Source: Burkholderiales bacterium
GTDB taxonomy: Bacteria > Pseudomonadota > Gammaproteobacteria > Burkholderiales > Burkholderiaceae_C
Length of the DNA stretch: 64,000 nucleotides
NCBI GenBank assembly: GCA_016191525.1
Contig: JACPOK010000038.1
Location: 182,051-246,050, forward strand
Direction: 5' to 3'
Shown: positions 37,653 to 50,490 of the stretch, piece by piece
How positions within the stretch are numbered: the first letter of the stretch is position 1
Layout of the letters: each line of letters begins with the position of its first letter
The notes under the pieces: generated by a model
Told to the model about the DNA's origin: nothing
The model's input: the letters and a program-made list of their open reading frames with translations, nothing else
Database searches by the model: none
Made by a program: the position numbers and the translations under genes

Positions 37653-39497
37653 CTAGCGGCGCGCGGGCTCCAGCCACTTGGCGGCGAACTCTTCGGCCGG
37701 CAAGGGGTTGTTGAACAGCCGCCCCTGGCATTGGTCGGCACCGTTGTCCTTCAGGAAGGCCAGCTGGTGAAGGGTTTGGACACCGGTGGCCACCAGTGTG
37801 ATGCCCAGTCTTTTCGCCAGGTCGATCATGCCGCGCATGATCGCCGCGTTGGTCTTGTTTTCCTCGATCTTGAACATGAAAACCGGATCGGCCTTGATCT
37901 CGTGGATGGACAGGCCGTTGAGGTGGCTCAAAGTGGCATCGGTGGTGCCGAAGTGGTCCAGCGCCACGCGCAGGCCCCACTCCTTGAACTTTCCCGTCAC
38001 GTGCGCCGAGGTGGCTGGGTCATCCAGCGCGGACAAGGCGCTCAGCTCCAGGCACAAATGCGCGGGCTGCGCGTTGGCCTTCAATGCGGCCGACACGATT
38101 TCCATCAGTTGCGGCAGGGGAAACTGCCGCAGCGACAGGTTGATGCCGAAGGGCACCACAGCCAGCCCGGCGGCCTGCCACGCGCGGGTTTGCTTGCCGA
38201 CCTGCTCGAACATCCATTCAGCCAGCACCATGCCCATCTCGGACGTGCCCGCCATCTGGATGACCTGGTTGCCTTCCACCACGCTGCCGTCGGGACGGGC
38301 CCAGCGCAACACCGTCTCCGCGCCCATCAGCCTGCCGGTGCTCACGTTGATCTTGGGCTGGTACAGCATGCTCAGTTCGTCGCGCGTGAGGGCGCGCCGG
38401 ATGTCCCCGCCGATATGCAAGGCGCTGACCGCCTGCTGGTTCAGCTCGGGCGAGAAAAATTCATAGGTGTTGCGCCCCGTCTGCTTGGCGTGCCGCATGG
38501 CCAGCCCGGCGTTCTTCACCAGGTCGTCCGGCGTGCGCCCATCCAGCGGAAACACGGCGATGCCCAGGCTGGCCGTGACAAACATCTCGCGGCTGTCCAC
38601 CCGCAGGCTGGTTGCTGCGGCCTCGAGCAGGCTGGTGATGAAGCCCGCCGCTGATTCGATCTCGTCCAGGAAGGGCACCAGGATGGCGAATTCGTCACCG
38701 TCGAAGCGGTAGAGGCTGGGGTGCTGCGTCTCGAACTGGCCCAGCTCGCCACCCTGGGCGCTCTCCACGCACTGGCGCAGGCGCTTTGCCATGCGCTGCA
38801 GCAGGGTGTCGCCGGCAGCGCGGCCCATCGCGTCGTTGATCTGGGAAAGCCTGTCCACACCCATGTGCAGCAGCGCGCAGCCATGGCCGCGATCGGCCGC
38901 GGTCAGCAGCGCCGCCTCCACTTCCAGCAGGTAACGCGGGCGGTTGCGCAAGCCGGTCAAAGGGTCATGGTTGGCCAGGTAATCCCGGTACGCAGTGGCA
39001 GCCAGGGTGTTGCGCAACCGAAGCGCCAGCTCGCTGGGGTCCACCGGCTTGGCAAGGAAGTCCATCGCACCCAGGGCCAGCGCGCGCAGCTTGGTCTGCG
39101 CATCCGCGTTGCTGGTCAGCACGATGACGGGAATGTGCCGCAGCTTCTCGTCATCACGCATCTGCTCCAGGATTTCCATGCCCCCCACCTTGGGCATGCT
39201 CAGGTCCAGCAGCAGCACATGCGGCGGCCGCAGCTGCATCATCTCGATCGCCAGTTCCGATTCGTGCGTGGCCGCGAACCGGCGGTAACCCGCCTCCTCC
39301 AGGAAGGCCTGCGTCATCTCGATGTTGAGCAGCTCATCGTCCACCATCATGATGACGGCGTCCACCGCATCGAAATCAGACTGCCGCGAAAACGAATCTT
39401 CCCGGACCGAAAGCGCTTTCATGGCCTTCATGGGCAGTTTGGCGCTGCCGGCGGGAAAGACGGCGCTGGGCAGTGAGCTGTTGCTGGAGTCGTCCAT
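37653..39497 (-). CDS. REC-GGDEF-EAL protein with degenerate catalytic motifs
   Basis: 614 residues. Receiver domain about 46-165 with phosphoacceptor Asp98 (LLLDLSMPK) and Lys150. The GGDEF domain (about 170-350) has DGDEF (266-270) instead of GGDEF. The EAL domain (about 365-605) has ETV (394-396) instead of EAL, DHFGTT for DDFGTG, ADP for the usual KID, and VATGVQ for VAEGVE. So neither synthesis nor hydrolysis of c-di-GMP is expected; it may bind c-di-GMP or a partner when phosphorylated. It follows the hybrid kinase gene by 26 bp and is a likely output for it. Confidence 0.9.
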   Translation of the reverse strand: MDDSSNSSLPSAVFPAGSAKLPMKAMKALSVREDSFSRQSDFDAVDAVIMMVDDELLNIEMTQAFLEEAGYRRFAATHESELAIEMMQLRPPHVLLLDLSMPKVGGMEILEQMRDDEKLRHIPVIVLTSNADAQTKLRALALGAMDFLAKPVDPSELALRLRNTLAATAYRDYLANHDPLTGLRNRPRYLLEVEAALLTAADRGHGCALLHMGVDRLSQINDAMGRAAGDTLLQRMAKRLRQCVESAQGGELGQFETQHPSLYRFDGDEFAILVPFLDEIESAAGFITSLLEAAATSLRVDSREMFVTASLGIAVFPLDGRTPDDLVKNAGLAMRHAKQTGRNTYEFFSPELNQQAVSALHIGGDIRRALTRDELSMLYQPKINVSTGRLMGAETVLRWARPDGSVVEGNQVIQMAGTSEMGMVLAEWMFEQVGKQTRAWQAAGLAVVPFGINLSLRQFPLPQLMEIVSAALKANAQPAHLCLELSALSALDDPATSAHVTGKFKEWGLRVALDHFGTTDATLSHLNGLSIHEIKADPVFMFKIEENKTNAAIMRGMIDLAKRLGITLVATGVQTLHQLAFLKDNGADQCQGRLFNNPLPAEEFAAKWLEPARR

Positions 39498-39523
39498 CTA
39501 AATCCAAAAATCTCTACAGATTG

Positions 39524-42036
<2,513 letters not shown>

Positions 42037-42037
<1 letters not shown>

Positions 42038-45000
42038 CAGTAGCCCCGAAGGCTGTGCAGGGGGTCGCCCGGGTCGTCCGCAACGGCATCGAGCGAATCG
42101 TCGTCCTCATTGCCGGATTCACCCACCTGCTCCAGCACGGGCAGCGGGTCCAGCACGCGCCAGGCCGGCATGGCCGAGAGGTAACTGCCCATCAGCACGC
42201 CGCCTCGGATCAGCCACAGCACATAGACCACCGACATGCCGAAGCTCACGCCCGCCGCGGAGATGGCCACGGTCTGGTCGAGATTGAACTCCTTGCGAAT
42301 TTCCTCGCGCGCCCGGTCCATCTCCTCCACGAAAACCGGCGAACGCAGGGCCCGCTGCACGTCCTCATGCGAAGCCTGCAGCCCGCGCAACTGCCCATCG
42401 AACGACACCGGGCTGAGCTCCAGCGGGGCGTTCTGGGCGGTGCCATCGAAGCGGCGTTCCAGCGAGATGATCGGTATCGGTACGCCCTGCCCTTCGGGCA
42501 CAACGACCGGGGCCGTCGACACTGAAAAACCCTGGGCGGACGGAACGCCCAGCGCCGTGACCAGTTGCTGCGCGCCCGCGTCTGGGGTTTCGAGGACTTC
42601 CCCCCCGCCGCGCGCAGCGGGCGCCGGCGCCGCAACGGACCCCACCGGCGATGCCGGTGCTGCCACCGGCGTCGCGGCGGCAGCCGGTGCAGGCGCGGCG
42701 ACCGGTGACGCCGTGGGTGCGCTGACCGGCGCCGGCGCCGGGGCCGGCGCGGGCGCCGTAAGCGTCACCACCCCGCCGCCCTGCCCGTCGTCGAACGCAG
42801 GAAAGGGCGACACGAACACCGATACCGGCGATGGGGCGGGCGCGGGCACCGTGGTGGGCGCAGGCGCCGGTGCGGTGGTCGGTGCGGGCGCTGGGGTTGG
42901 CGCCGGCGCGCTGGTGGGAGCGGGCGTAGGCGCCGGCGCGGTCGTCGGTGCCGGTGCCGGCGCGGTGGTCGGCGCAGGAGCGGGAGCGGGCGCCGGTGTT
43001 GGCGCGGGTGCCGGTGCGGGCGCCGGCGCGGGTGCGGGCGCCGCTGTCACGGTGACGGTCAGGCTTTCACTGAGGGTGTCCAGCCCGCCACCGCTGTCCC
43101 GCGCCGACCATCCGACTGTGGCCGGCCCGCCGGTGGCACCCGGCGCGGCCAGGAATTGCATGCCCTGCAGTTCGGCCAGTGTGTACCCATTGCCGGCCAC
43201 GACCACGGTGGTGCCGTCCGCGAGCACGATATCGCCCAGCGCCGCGCCGGGCACCGCGGTTACCTTGAACGTCAGGGTCTGCGCCGCTTCATCGGCGGCG
43301 CCGCCGGTCCCATACGCGAGTGCGCCCAGCCCCAGGCTGGTGGCGCCGGTATTGCGCACCACACTCAGGTTGGCTACGGTCCCGGTGCTGCGCACCGGCG
43401 CATCGTTGACGGCCGTTACCGTCACGTTGATGCTCTGGGAGAGCGTGTCGATGCCACCGTTGGCGGTACCGCCGCTGTCGGTGACGTTCCAGCTGATGGC
43501 GGCCGGGCCGCCGTTGGCATCCGCCGCGGTGCGCCACTGCATGCCCTGCAGCTGGACCAGGCTGTAGCTGGCGCCGTTGGTGACCACGGTCCCGTCGCCC
43601 AGCACCACGTCGCCCAGTGTGCCGGCCGGGAGCGCCGTGATGGTGAAAGTCAGGGTCTGCGCGGTTTCATCCGAGCCACCCCCCGCGCCGTACGTCACCG
43701 CGCCCAGGCCCAGGCTGGTCAAGCCGGAGTCTTCTGCCACCGTCAGGTTGGTCAGCGTGCCGCCCGTGAGCACCGGGGCGTTGTTCACGGCGGTCACGGA
43801 AATGGTCAGGCTCTGGGCCAGCGTGTCCACGCCGCCGGAGGCTGTGCCGCCGTTGTCGGCCACGCTCCAGCTGAAAGTCGCCGGACCGCCGTTGGCATTC
43901 GCGGCCGCGCGGAATTGCATCCCCTGCAAGTCGGTCAGCGCGTAGCCACCGCCCGCGGTCACCACCGTGGTGCCGTCCGCCAGCACGATGGTGCCCAGCG
44001 AGGCTGCCGGCACGGCCGTGACGGTATAGACCAACGCCTGCCCGGCCTCGTCCGCGCCGCCGCCCGGGCCGTACGCCACCGTGCCCAACCCCAGCCCCGT
44101 CGTGCCGGAGCCTTCCAGCACCGTGAGGTTGGCCACCGTGCCGGCTGTGCGGGCCGGTACATCGTTGACGCCGGTCACGGTGATGCTGCTGCTGGCCGTG
44201 GCCGTGCTGAACGCCGTGGCGCCCCCGTTCACCGTGGTATCGGCAGGTCCGGGCGCAGTGCCCGCTGTGCGGTCCCATGCGCGGAAGGTGAAGCCATTGA
44301 GAACCGTGCCATTCCAGTCGGCGTTGGGCGTAAAGCGGACCCGCGTGTTCGCGTCGGCCGCCAGCAGGGTGGCAGTCGCGTCGGCGGGCGCCCCGAACGC
44401 CGTCCAGCTGGTGCCGCCATTGCGCGAATATTCCCACGCGCCATTGGTGTTGTCGATCGCCGTGACGGCAATGCCGGTTGCCGCATTTGCGTTCCCGTCG
44501 GTGATCTGGCCCGACACCAGGGCCGACACCAGCGTGCCAGTGCCCGACGCTGCGTCTTCCAGCACGGCGGCGAACCCGTTCGCGCCGGCGAGCACTGGCG
44601 CCTGGTTGACGGTGGTGATGGTGATGTCCAGGCTTTGCGCCAGCGAATTCACGCCGCTGTTGGCGGTGCTGCCGCTGTCGGTGACCGTCCAGCTGAAGGC
44701 CATCGGCCCGCCGTTGGCATTGAGCGCGGTGCGGAACTGCATGCCCTGCAATTCCGCCAGCGTGTAGTTCGTGCTCGCCGTCACCACGGTGGTGCCGTCA
44801 GCCAGCACCACGTCGCCCAGCACGGCGCCGGGGACCGCGGTGACGGTATACGTGAAGGTCTGCGCCGCCTCGTCTGCGCCGCCGCCTGGCCCATACACCA
44901 GCGTGCCCAGCCCCAGGCTGGTCGTTCCCGAGTTCTCGGCCACGGCCAGGTCGGCCACCGTGCCAGCGGTCAGCGTCGGCGCGTCATTGACGCCGGTGAC

Positions 45001-47655
45001 CGTGATCGCCGCGCTGGCGGTGGCACTGCTGAAAGCCGTGGTACCGCCGTTGACCGCGGTGGTGGCCGTGCCGCCCGCCGTGCCGGTGGTGCGGTCCCAC
45101 GCGCGAAACGTGAGGCCGCTGGCCACGGTGCCCGCGAAATTGGCGTTCGGCACGAAGCGCACGCGGGTCAGCGTGTCGGCCGCCAGCAGCAGCGCGGCCG
45201 CGCCACTGGGCGCACCGACTGCGGACCAGGCGGTGCCCCCATTGACCGAGTATTGCCACGTTCCGTTGGTGTTGTCCGCCGCCGTCACCGCGATGCCGGT
45301 CAGCGCCGCCACATTGGTGTCCGTCACCCGGCCCGAGATCAGCGCTGAAACCAGCGTGCCCGTATTTGAAGCCGGGTCTTCCAGGATGCCCGTCAGGGTG
45401 TTGGCGCCGCTGAGGACGGGCGCCGCGTTGTACAGGGTGAACCCGGCAACCAGCGCATCAGCGCCGCCGGCCGAGGTGGTGCGGTTCGCGCCGGTGGTCG
45501 CCAGGCTGGCGGTGCTGGTGCTGCCGATCACGAACGCCTGGGAGGTGCTGACCGCCATGCCACCGGCCGTCATGCCGCTGCCGTAGTAGGTGCCGTACAC
45601 CAGGTCGGTGCCGCCGCCGCCGGCCGGGTTGATGATCAGCAGGAACAGGCTGGTGCCACTGTTGGTGCCTTGCGCCGCGTCGGCCGTGGTCGCGAAATTG
45701 GTGGAGTCGGTCTGGCCCGAAACGACGATGCGGCCCAATCCGTCAATACCGATGCCGGTCGCCAGGTTGTTGTTGCCGCTGCCGCTCAGGTAGCTGGAAT
45801 ACACCAGCGTTGCGGCGCCGCTCAGGCTCAGGTCATAGACACGTACGAAGCCGGCCGTGCCACTGGGTGATGTGGTCTGCAGTGCGCCTGTCGTGACACC
45901 GAAGCTGGTGCCACCTGTGACCTTGGTTGTGCCTGTGATGTAAACCTTGCCCGCGCTGTCCAGCGCGATGGCCACGCCCGTGTCGTCCTTGCTGGCGCCG
46001 ACATACGACGAATACAGGATGGTCCCCCCCGTGGAATTGAGCTTGGCGAGAAAAGCGTCTGTACCCCCGCTGGCACTGTTGTCGTTCGGGTTGACGGTGG
46101 TCAGGTTGGTCGAATCGGTGGTGCCCACGATGTACACGTTGCCCGATCCATCCACTGCGATGCCGTTGGCCGCATCGGTGCCGCCGCCGCCGTACAGTGA
46201 AGAATACTGAAGGGCGCCGCTCGAGTTGAACTTGACGACGAAGGCATCTTCCGTCGATGTCCCGAGAATGCCTCCCAGCAGCCCGCCCAGCAGCGTGGTG
46301 CCCGCAACATCGTCCTTGGCTTCGCCGGCGGCATACACGTTGCCCGCCGCGTCCACCGCGATGGCGTTTCCCGAATCCCCGGAACCGCTGCCGCCGAAAT
46401 ACGTGGAGAAAGTCATTGCCGTGCCCGCGGCATTGAGCCGGAAGATCACGGCGTCCTGCGCTCCCGAACGCGACGCCTGGGTGGCCGAGGCGGTCGGGAA
46501 ATTGGTGGACTTGGTCCAGCCGGCGACCGAGGCGTTGCCGGTCGTGTCAACCGCGATCGCGTTGCCTCGCTCGTCACCGGTGCCGCCAATGCGCGTGGAA
46601 TAAACCAGGGTGGACAGGTCGGCGCTGAACTTGGCCACGAAGATGTCGCCCGCGCCGCCGCCCGCACCCACCAGCGACGACAGGGCCGCGGTGGTGCGGC
46701 CGGTGATGTACACCGAGCCCGAAGAGTCCACCGCCACCGCCATGCCGGCATCCGCGCCGGTGCTGCCGAAATAGCTGGCGTAATTGAGCACCGGATCGAT
46801 CACCAGCGCACGCGAGCGGTCCCAGTCGCCCAGCGCGAAGCCGACACTGCCATCGGCATTCAGGCGCCATGCGCTTTGCACTGCCTCGCGCCCGCCCGAG
46901 CCCTGCTGGTAGCTCACCGGCGCCTTGAAGCGCACCTCGTTGTCCTGTCCGTCCAGCGCCAGCACCAGGTCGCCGTTGGCGGCAACGCTCGCCTGCGCGC
47001 CCTCAAAGCGCAGGCGGATCGCCTCGGTATCCGCACCCGCGGCGACAAGGAAGTCGTATTCGAGCTGGCGCTGCGTGCCGTAGTAGCGCACGTCGATGCC
47101 GCTGTAGACATCGCCGTACAGCACGCCTGCGTAATTGGCGATGCCGGTGCGCCAGGCGGCGCTGTCGTTGCCCAGCAGGTAGTTGCTCTGCGCCGCCAGC
47201 AGCCCCTGGCCCTGCACGGTGGCCGCGGCATTGGCGCCCGCCAGGCTCATGCGCACGGTTTGCGCGGCGTCCCCGGTGGCCAGGGTCAGGTCGGCACTCG
47301 TGCGCGACAGCGCAATGTCGTACCCGCTGCCCCGGGCCAGGAAGTCCACCTGCGCCGCGGCCTGGCCGACATTGGCCTCGAAATTCAGGGCGGCCGCGGC
47401 ATAGGCCGTCGCCACGGCCTGCGTGTCCCGCGTTTGCGCGGTGGTGACCACCGGGTCCGAAGCGGCTGCCGCAACGGCATATTCGCCGGCGGCGTCCAGG
47501 CTGCGGTGCTCAGCAGCCCCGCCCTGGCCGGCCGCCAGCATCAGGCCGGCGGCAATGTCCGCGGAGTAGAGGATGCGCGGCTCCAGCACCTCAGCCACCG
47601 GCCGGCGGGCGCCGCGGCGCTTCGCATTCGGGCGGGATTGAAGGGGCCACCACAT
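42037..47655 (-). CDS. Giant LEPR-XLL surface-type protein with SBBP and cadherin-like repeats
   Basis: 1,872 residues. The N-terminus is basic and has the LEPRIL motif (24-29) of LEPR-XLL proteins rather than a classical signal peptide. Residues ~85-280 resemble the domain that precedes SBBP beta-propeller repeats ([25 protein letters not shown]). Residues ~285-735 carry SBBP-type repeats ([22 protein letters not shown]). Residues ~735-1538 are Ig/cadherin-like repeats with FRAWDRT and VTGVNDAP. A Pro-Ala stretch follows (~1538-1680). A single membrane helix (~1797-1816, [17 protein letters not shown]) and a [12 protein letters not shown] motif precede an acidic 32-residue tail. I infer an exported adhesin or surface protein held by its C-terminus. 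ATG 47655 is used; 47736 would overlap the HlyD gene more. Confidence 0.88.
42615..43042 (-). repeat. Pro-Ala low-complexity repeat in the giant protein
   Basis: Two blocks of PAPAP/[11 protein letters not shown] codons (43042 down to ~42826, and ~42770 down to ~42615) flank [16 protein letters not shown]. This looks like an extended spacer, perhaps wall-spanning, between the repeat domain and the C-terminal membrane segment. Confidence 0.8.
43042..45450 (-). repeat. Tandem Ig/cadherin-like domain repeats in the giant protein
   Basis: Two copies of a ~115-residue unit (TGIAVTA-DNTNG-...-FRAWDRT-...-ITVTGVND) alternate with four copies of a ~127-residue unit starting about (A/G)GTVA(N/D)L and containing GLG-x-YG-GGG-DEA and [13 protein letters not shown] blocks. 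Nucleotide unit starts are near 44966, 44150, 43765 and 43385, the last three about 380 bp apart. These are protein-domain repeats, not a mobile element. Confidence 0.8.
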
Positions 47656-47671
47656 GATTGCGCGTCCGCCG

Positions 47672-48601
47672 TCAGGGCTTGGGGGCCTTGGGCTGCGCTG
47701 ACAGCCCGGAATCAATGCGAAGCGACAGTCCCCCATCGGGCGCAGGGGCGGTGGTACGGCTTCGGGTGCTCGCGGCCGCGGGCGCGGCCGGGCCTATCGA
47801 GCCCATGTCCGCCTTGCAACGCAGCCCGGCGGGCAGCGCCAGGCCCGGGTTGGGCAATTCCAGCCGCACGCGGAAAGTGTTGCTGGCGCCGTCGATCAGC
47901 TTGTCCACCAGCACCACCTTGGCCTGGCGCGGGCCGGCATTGGGAAATTCAGGCGTGATGGCCATGGCCATGCCGGTATGAAGGACGCCGTACAGCGCGG
48001 CCGGCAGCACCACTTCCACCCGCAGCGGGTCCACCACCGCGACCCGGAACACCGGTTTTTCCTCCACCCGCTCGCCCACCGAAAGGTAGCGGTCGGCGAT
48101 GACGCCGCTGCTGGGGCTGCGAATGGTGCGCAGGTTCAGCTGGGCCTGGGTGAGCTCATGCTCGCGCGCCAGGATGCCGCGCTGTTCGCGCGCCTGCGCC
48201 AGGCGGTTTTCGGCCACCGCCGCTTCGGCGCGTGCCTGCTCCAGTGCTTGCGGCGAAATGAAATGCTGGTCGGCCAGGTCCCTGGCGCGGGCCAGCTTCT
48301 GGCGCGCCAGCTCGGCGTTGTTGGCTGCGGCGTTGTATTCGCCCACGGCCTGGGCCCGGCCCAGCGCCACTTCGACCGTGGCGCGCTCGACATCGGCGCG
48401 CAGGGTGGCCAGCGGCTGGCCTTTCTCAACCCGGTCGCCGCGTTCAACCTTGATGGTTTCGATGACGCCGATCACCGGGCTTCCCACGTCGGCGACGCGG
48501 AAGGGCTCGATCAGGCAGCCCAGCGGCTGCGCGGCCGCGGCAGTGCCCGCCAGCAGCAGGGCGGACAGCATGAAAAAAGCAGTCCCAACAACTCTGTTCA
48601 T
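47672..48601 (-). CDS. HlyD/RND-type periplasmic adaptor protein
   Basis: 309 residues. The signal peptide is about MNRVVGTAFFMLSALLLAGTAAAA. The lipoyl half-motifs (GVIETIKVERGDRVEKGQPLATL, and SPSSGVIADRYLSVGERVEEKPVFRV) flank a ~75-residue coiled-coil hairpin, and a beta-barrel follows. ATG 48601 overlaps the SecA-like stop as ATGA, so the longer frame is rejected. It would bridge inner-membrane and outer-membrane export parts. It sits between the SecA-like gene and the giant-protein gene (16-bp gap). Confidence 0.9.
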   Translation of the reverse strand: MNRVVGTAFFMLSALLLAGTAAAAQPLGCLIEPFRVADVGSPVIGVIETIKVERGDRVEKGQPLATLRADVERATVEVALGRAQAVGEYNAAANNAELARQKLARARDLADQHFISPQALEQARAEAAVAENRLAQAREQRGILAREHELTQAQLNLRTIRSPSSGVIADRYLSVGERVEEKPVFRVAVVDPLRVEVVLPAALYGVLHTGMAMAITPEFPNAGPRQAKVVLVDKLIDGASNTFRVRLELPNPGLALPAGLRCKADMGSIGPAAPAAASTRSRTTAPAPDGGLSLRIDSGLSAQPKAPKP

Positions 48602-50490
48602 GAAAACTTTTCGCGATTGAACGACAACTCGCGTTCCGTTTCCTCGTCGGCGCGGCACAGCGTCTGGCGCTGTTTTCGCTGAGTATAGGCCGCAACCCAC
48701 TGCGGCCAGCGGGCGGTGAGGTGTAACAGCGGCGGGGGCAGACCCTTGGCCGCGAGCCGCCGCCACCATGCCGGCAACCATCGCCTCATCAATGGGAAAT
48801 CCAGTGCCAGCAAGGCTTGGGCGCCCCCGGGCTGGCCCTGGCGGGCGGCGCGGCCGATGAACTGGCGGTCGATGCGGCGGGAGACGTTGTGCTGGCACAG
48901 GATCACGTGTAGCCCGCCCAGCGCCGCCACGCCGTCGCCCAGCACGATGTCGGTGCCCCGCCCGGCCATGCTGGTGGCCACTGTGATGCGGCCGCGCTGG
49001 CCGGCCGCGGCGATGACTTCGCTCTCCCCGCTGTCCTGCCGGGCGTTGAGCACGGTGTGGGCCAAGCCCGCTGCATGCAGCACGGCCGACAGCTGCTCCG
49101 ACTCGGCGACGGAACCCGTGCCTACCAGCACCGGGCGGCCTGTGGCATGAACCTCGTTCACCCGTGCACAGACGGCCTGCCAGAGCGCCGGCGAGTCAGG
49201 CAGCAGGGCCAGCGGTTCGCTCCTGCGCAGTGAGGGCAGCCGCGGCGGCACCACCACCGTGGGCAGCGCATACACCGAGCTCATTTCCCAGGCGCTGCCT
49301 GCCACCGTGCCGCTCATCCCGCACAAATGCAGGTAGCGGGGGAAAAATCTCTGGAACGTGATCTGCGACACGGTGCTGTTGCGGCCGGTGAAGGCGCAGC
49401 CTTCCTTGATTTCCACCAGCTGGTGCAGGCCGCGCGACCAGGCGCGCCCCGGGGCGGCGCGGCCCGTGGTTTCGTCCACCAGGATCACGCTGCCGTCCCG
49501 CACCACGTAGTCGCGGTCGCGCCGCAACCCGTGCAGGGCCGTGAGCGCCAGGATGGCCGTGTCTTCACGGTGGCGGCTGTCGTTGTGCGCAGGCTGGCGC
49601 GCAGGCGGCCAGTCTTGCAGCAGCCGTTCGCGCCCCGCATCCGTCAGCGAGACCCCTTTGCCATCGGGCGCCAGCGTGAAATGCGTGCCTTCGCGCAATG
49701 CGCCGGCCTGCCCGGCGGCCTGCTGCAGGAACCCATGCTCCAGCGCAGCCGGTGCGGGCTGCGACAGCACCAACGGCACGCCGGCCTCGTCGATCAGCAC
49801 GGTGTCGGCCTCGTCCACGATCGCCATCGACAGCCCGCGCAGCAGCGGCACCATGCTGTCCTGCGGCCCGGCGGCCAGGCGGCGCGCGCGCTGTTCCAGG
49901 TCGGCCAGGCCCCGGCCGCCGGCCAGGCCGTCGCGCAGGTAGTCGAAAACCAGTTCCTTGGCGGTGCAGTAGGTAACGTGGCAGGCCCAGGCCGCGCGCC
50001 GCTGCGCCTGGTCCATCGGCTGGGTGACAGCGCCCACGGCCAGGCCCAGCGCCTGGAAAAAGGGAGCCATGGCCTGCGCATCGCGCGAGGCCAGGTAGTC
50101 GTTTGCGGTGATCACATGCACCGGTGTGTTTCCCAACGCCGCGATGGCGGCTGCGAGCGCGATGGCCACCGTTTTGCCTTCGCCGGTGGCCATTTCCGCG
50201 AGGCAACCGTCCAGCATGATCCGTGCCGCCATCACCTGGGAAGGGTATGGCCGGACCTGCAAGGTGGATTCCATGGTTTCGCAGGCGCGCACGAAGTCCT
50301 TCACCAGCGCGGCGTCGCTTCCGGACAGGTCACGCTCAGCCACTTTCCGTGCGAACCGCCGGTAACGTGCTGCGCGGGGCCCGCCCGCCAGCTGCCGCAG
50401 GCCGCGCCAGGCTGACGACGCCCATGGCTCGCGCTCGCCGCCGCGCTGCGGGTAGCCGCCCCAGACCGCGCCGGGGAACGGCCGCCTCAC
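48598..50490 (-). CDS. Short SecA-like ATPase
   Basis: 630 residues versus about 900 for housekeeping SecA. Walker A is ATGEGKT (101-107), Walker B VDEAD (225-229), and the second nucleotide-binding domain has ATSMAGRGTDIVLG and QFIGRAARQGQPGG, all SecA hallmarks. The helical wing/scaffold C-terminus and the Zn-binding tail are absent. It is most likely a dedicated export motor for the adjacent giant protein. The start is GTG 50490, which overlaps the M50-gene stop as GTGA; ATG 50547 would overlap that gene by 61 bases. Confidence 0.88.
   Translation of the reverse strand: MRRPFPGAVWGGYPQRGGEREPWASSAWRGLRQLAGGPRAARYRRFARKVAERDLSGSDAALVKDFVRACETMESTLQVRPYPSQVMAARIMLDGCLAEMATGEGKTVAIALAAAIAALGNTPVHVITANDYLASRDAQAMAPFFQALGLAVGAVTQPMDQAQRRAAWACHVTYCTAKELVFDYLRDGLAGGRGLADLEQRARRLAAGPQDSMVPLLRGLSMAIVDEADTVLIDEAGVPLVLSQPAPAALEHGFLQQAAGQAGALREGTHFTLAPDGKGVSLTDAGRERLLQDWPPARQPAHNDSRHREDTAILALTALHGLRRDRDYVVRDGSVILVDETTGRAAPGRAWSRGLHQLVEIKEGCAFTGRNSTVSQITFQRFFPRYLHLCGMSGTVAGSAWEMSSVYALPTVVVPPRLPSLRRSEPLALLPDSPALWQAVCARVNEVHATGRPVLVGTGSVAESEQLSAVLHAAGLAHTVLNARQDSGESEVIAAAGQRGRITVATSMAGRGTDIVLGDGVAALGGLHVILCQHNVSRRIDRQFIGRAARQGQPGGAQALLALDFPLMRRWLPAWWRRLAAKGLPPPLLHLTARWPQWVAAYTQRKQRQTLCRADEETERELSFNREKFS

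Noticed and set aside
42236..45348. Plus-strand open frames opposite the giant protein
   Set aside because: They are Ala/Gly/Val- or His/Arg-rich mirrors of repeat-coding DNA. The minus frame carries recognisable SBBP and cadherin-like domains.
42615..45450. Regular repeats that could suggest a CRISPR or tandem DNA array
   Set aside because: Units are ~340-390 bp and in frame with protein domains, and the short-period part encodes Pro-Ala. There are no spacers and no cas genes.
47656..47736. Earlier start of the giant protein at 47736
   Set aside because: It would overlap the HlyD gene by 65 bases and add a sequence unrelated to LEPR-XLL starts. ATG 47655 gives the typical N-terminus.
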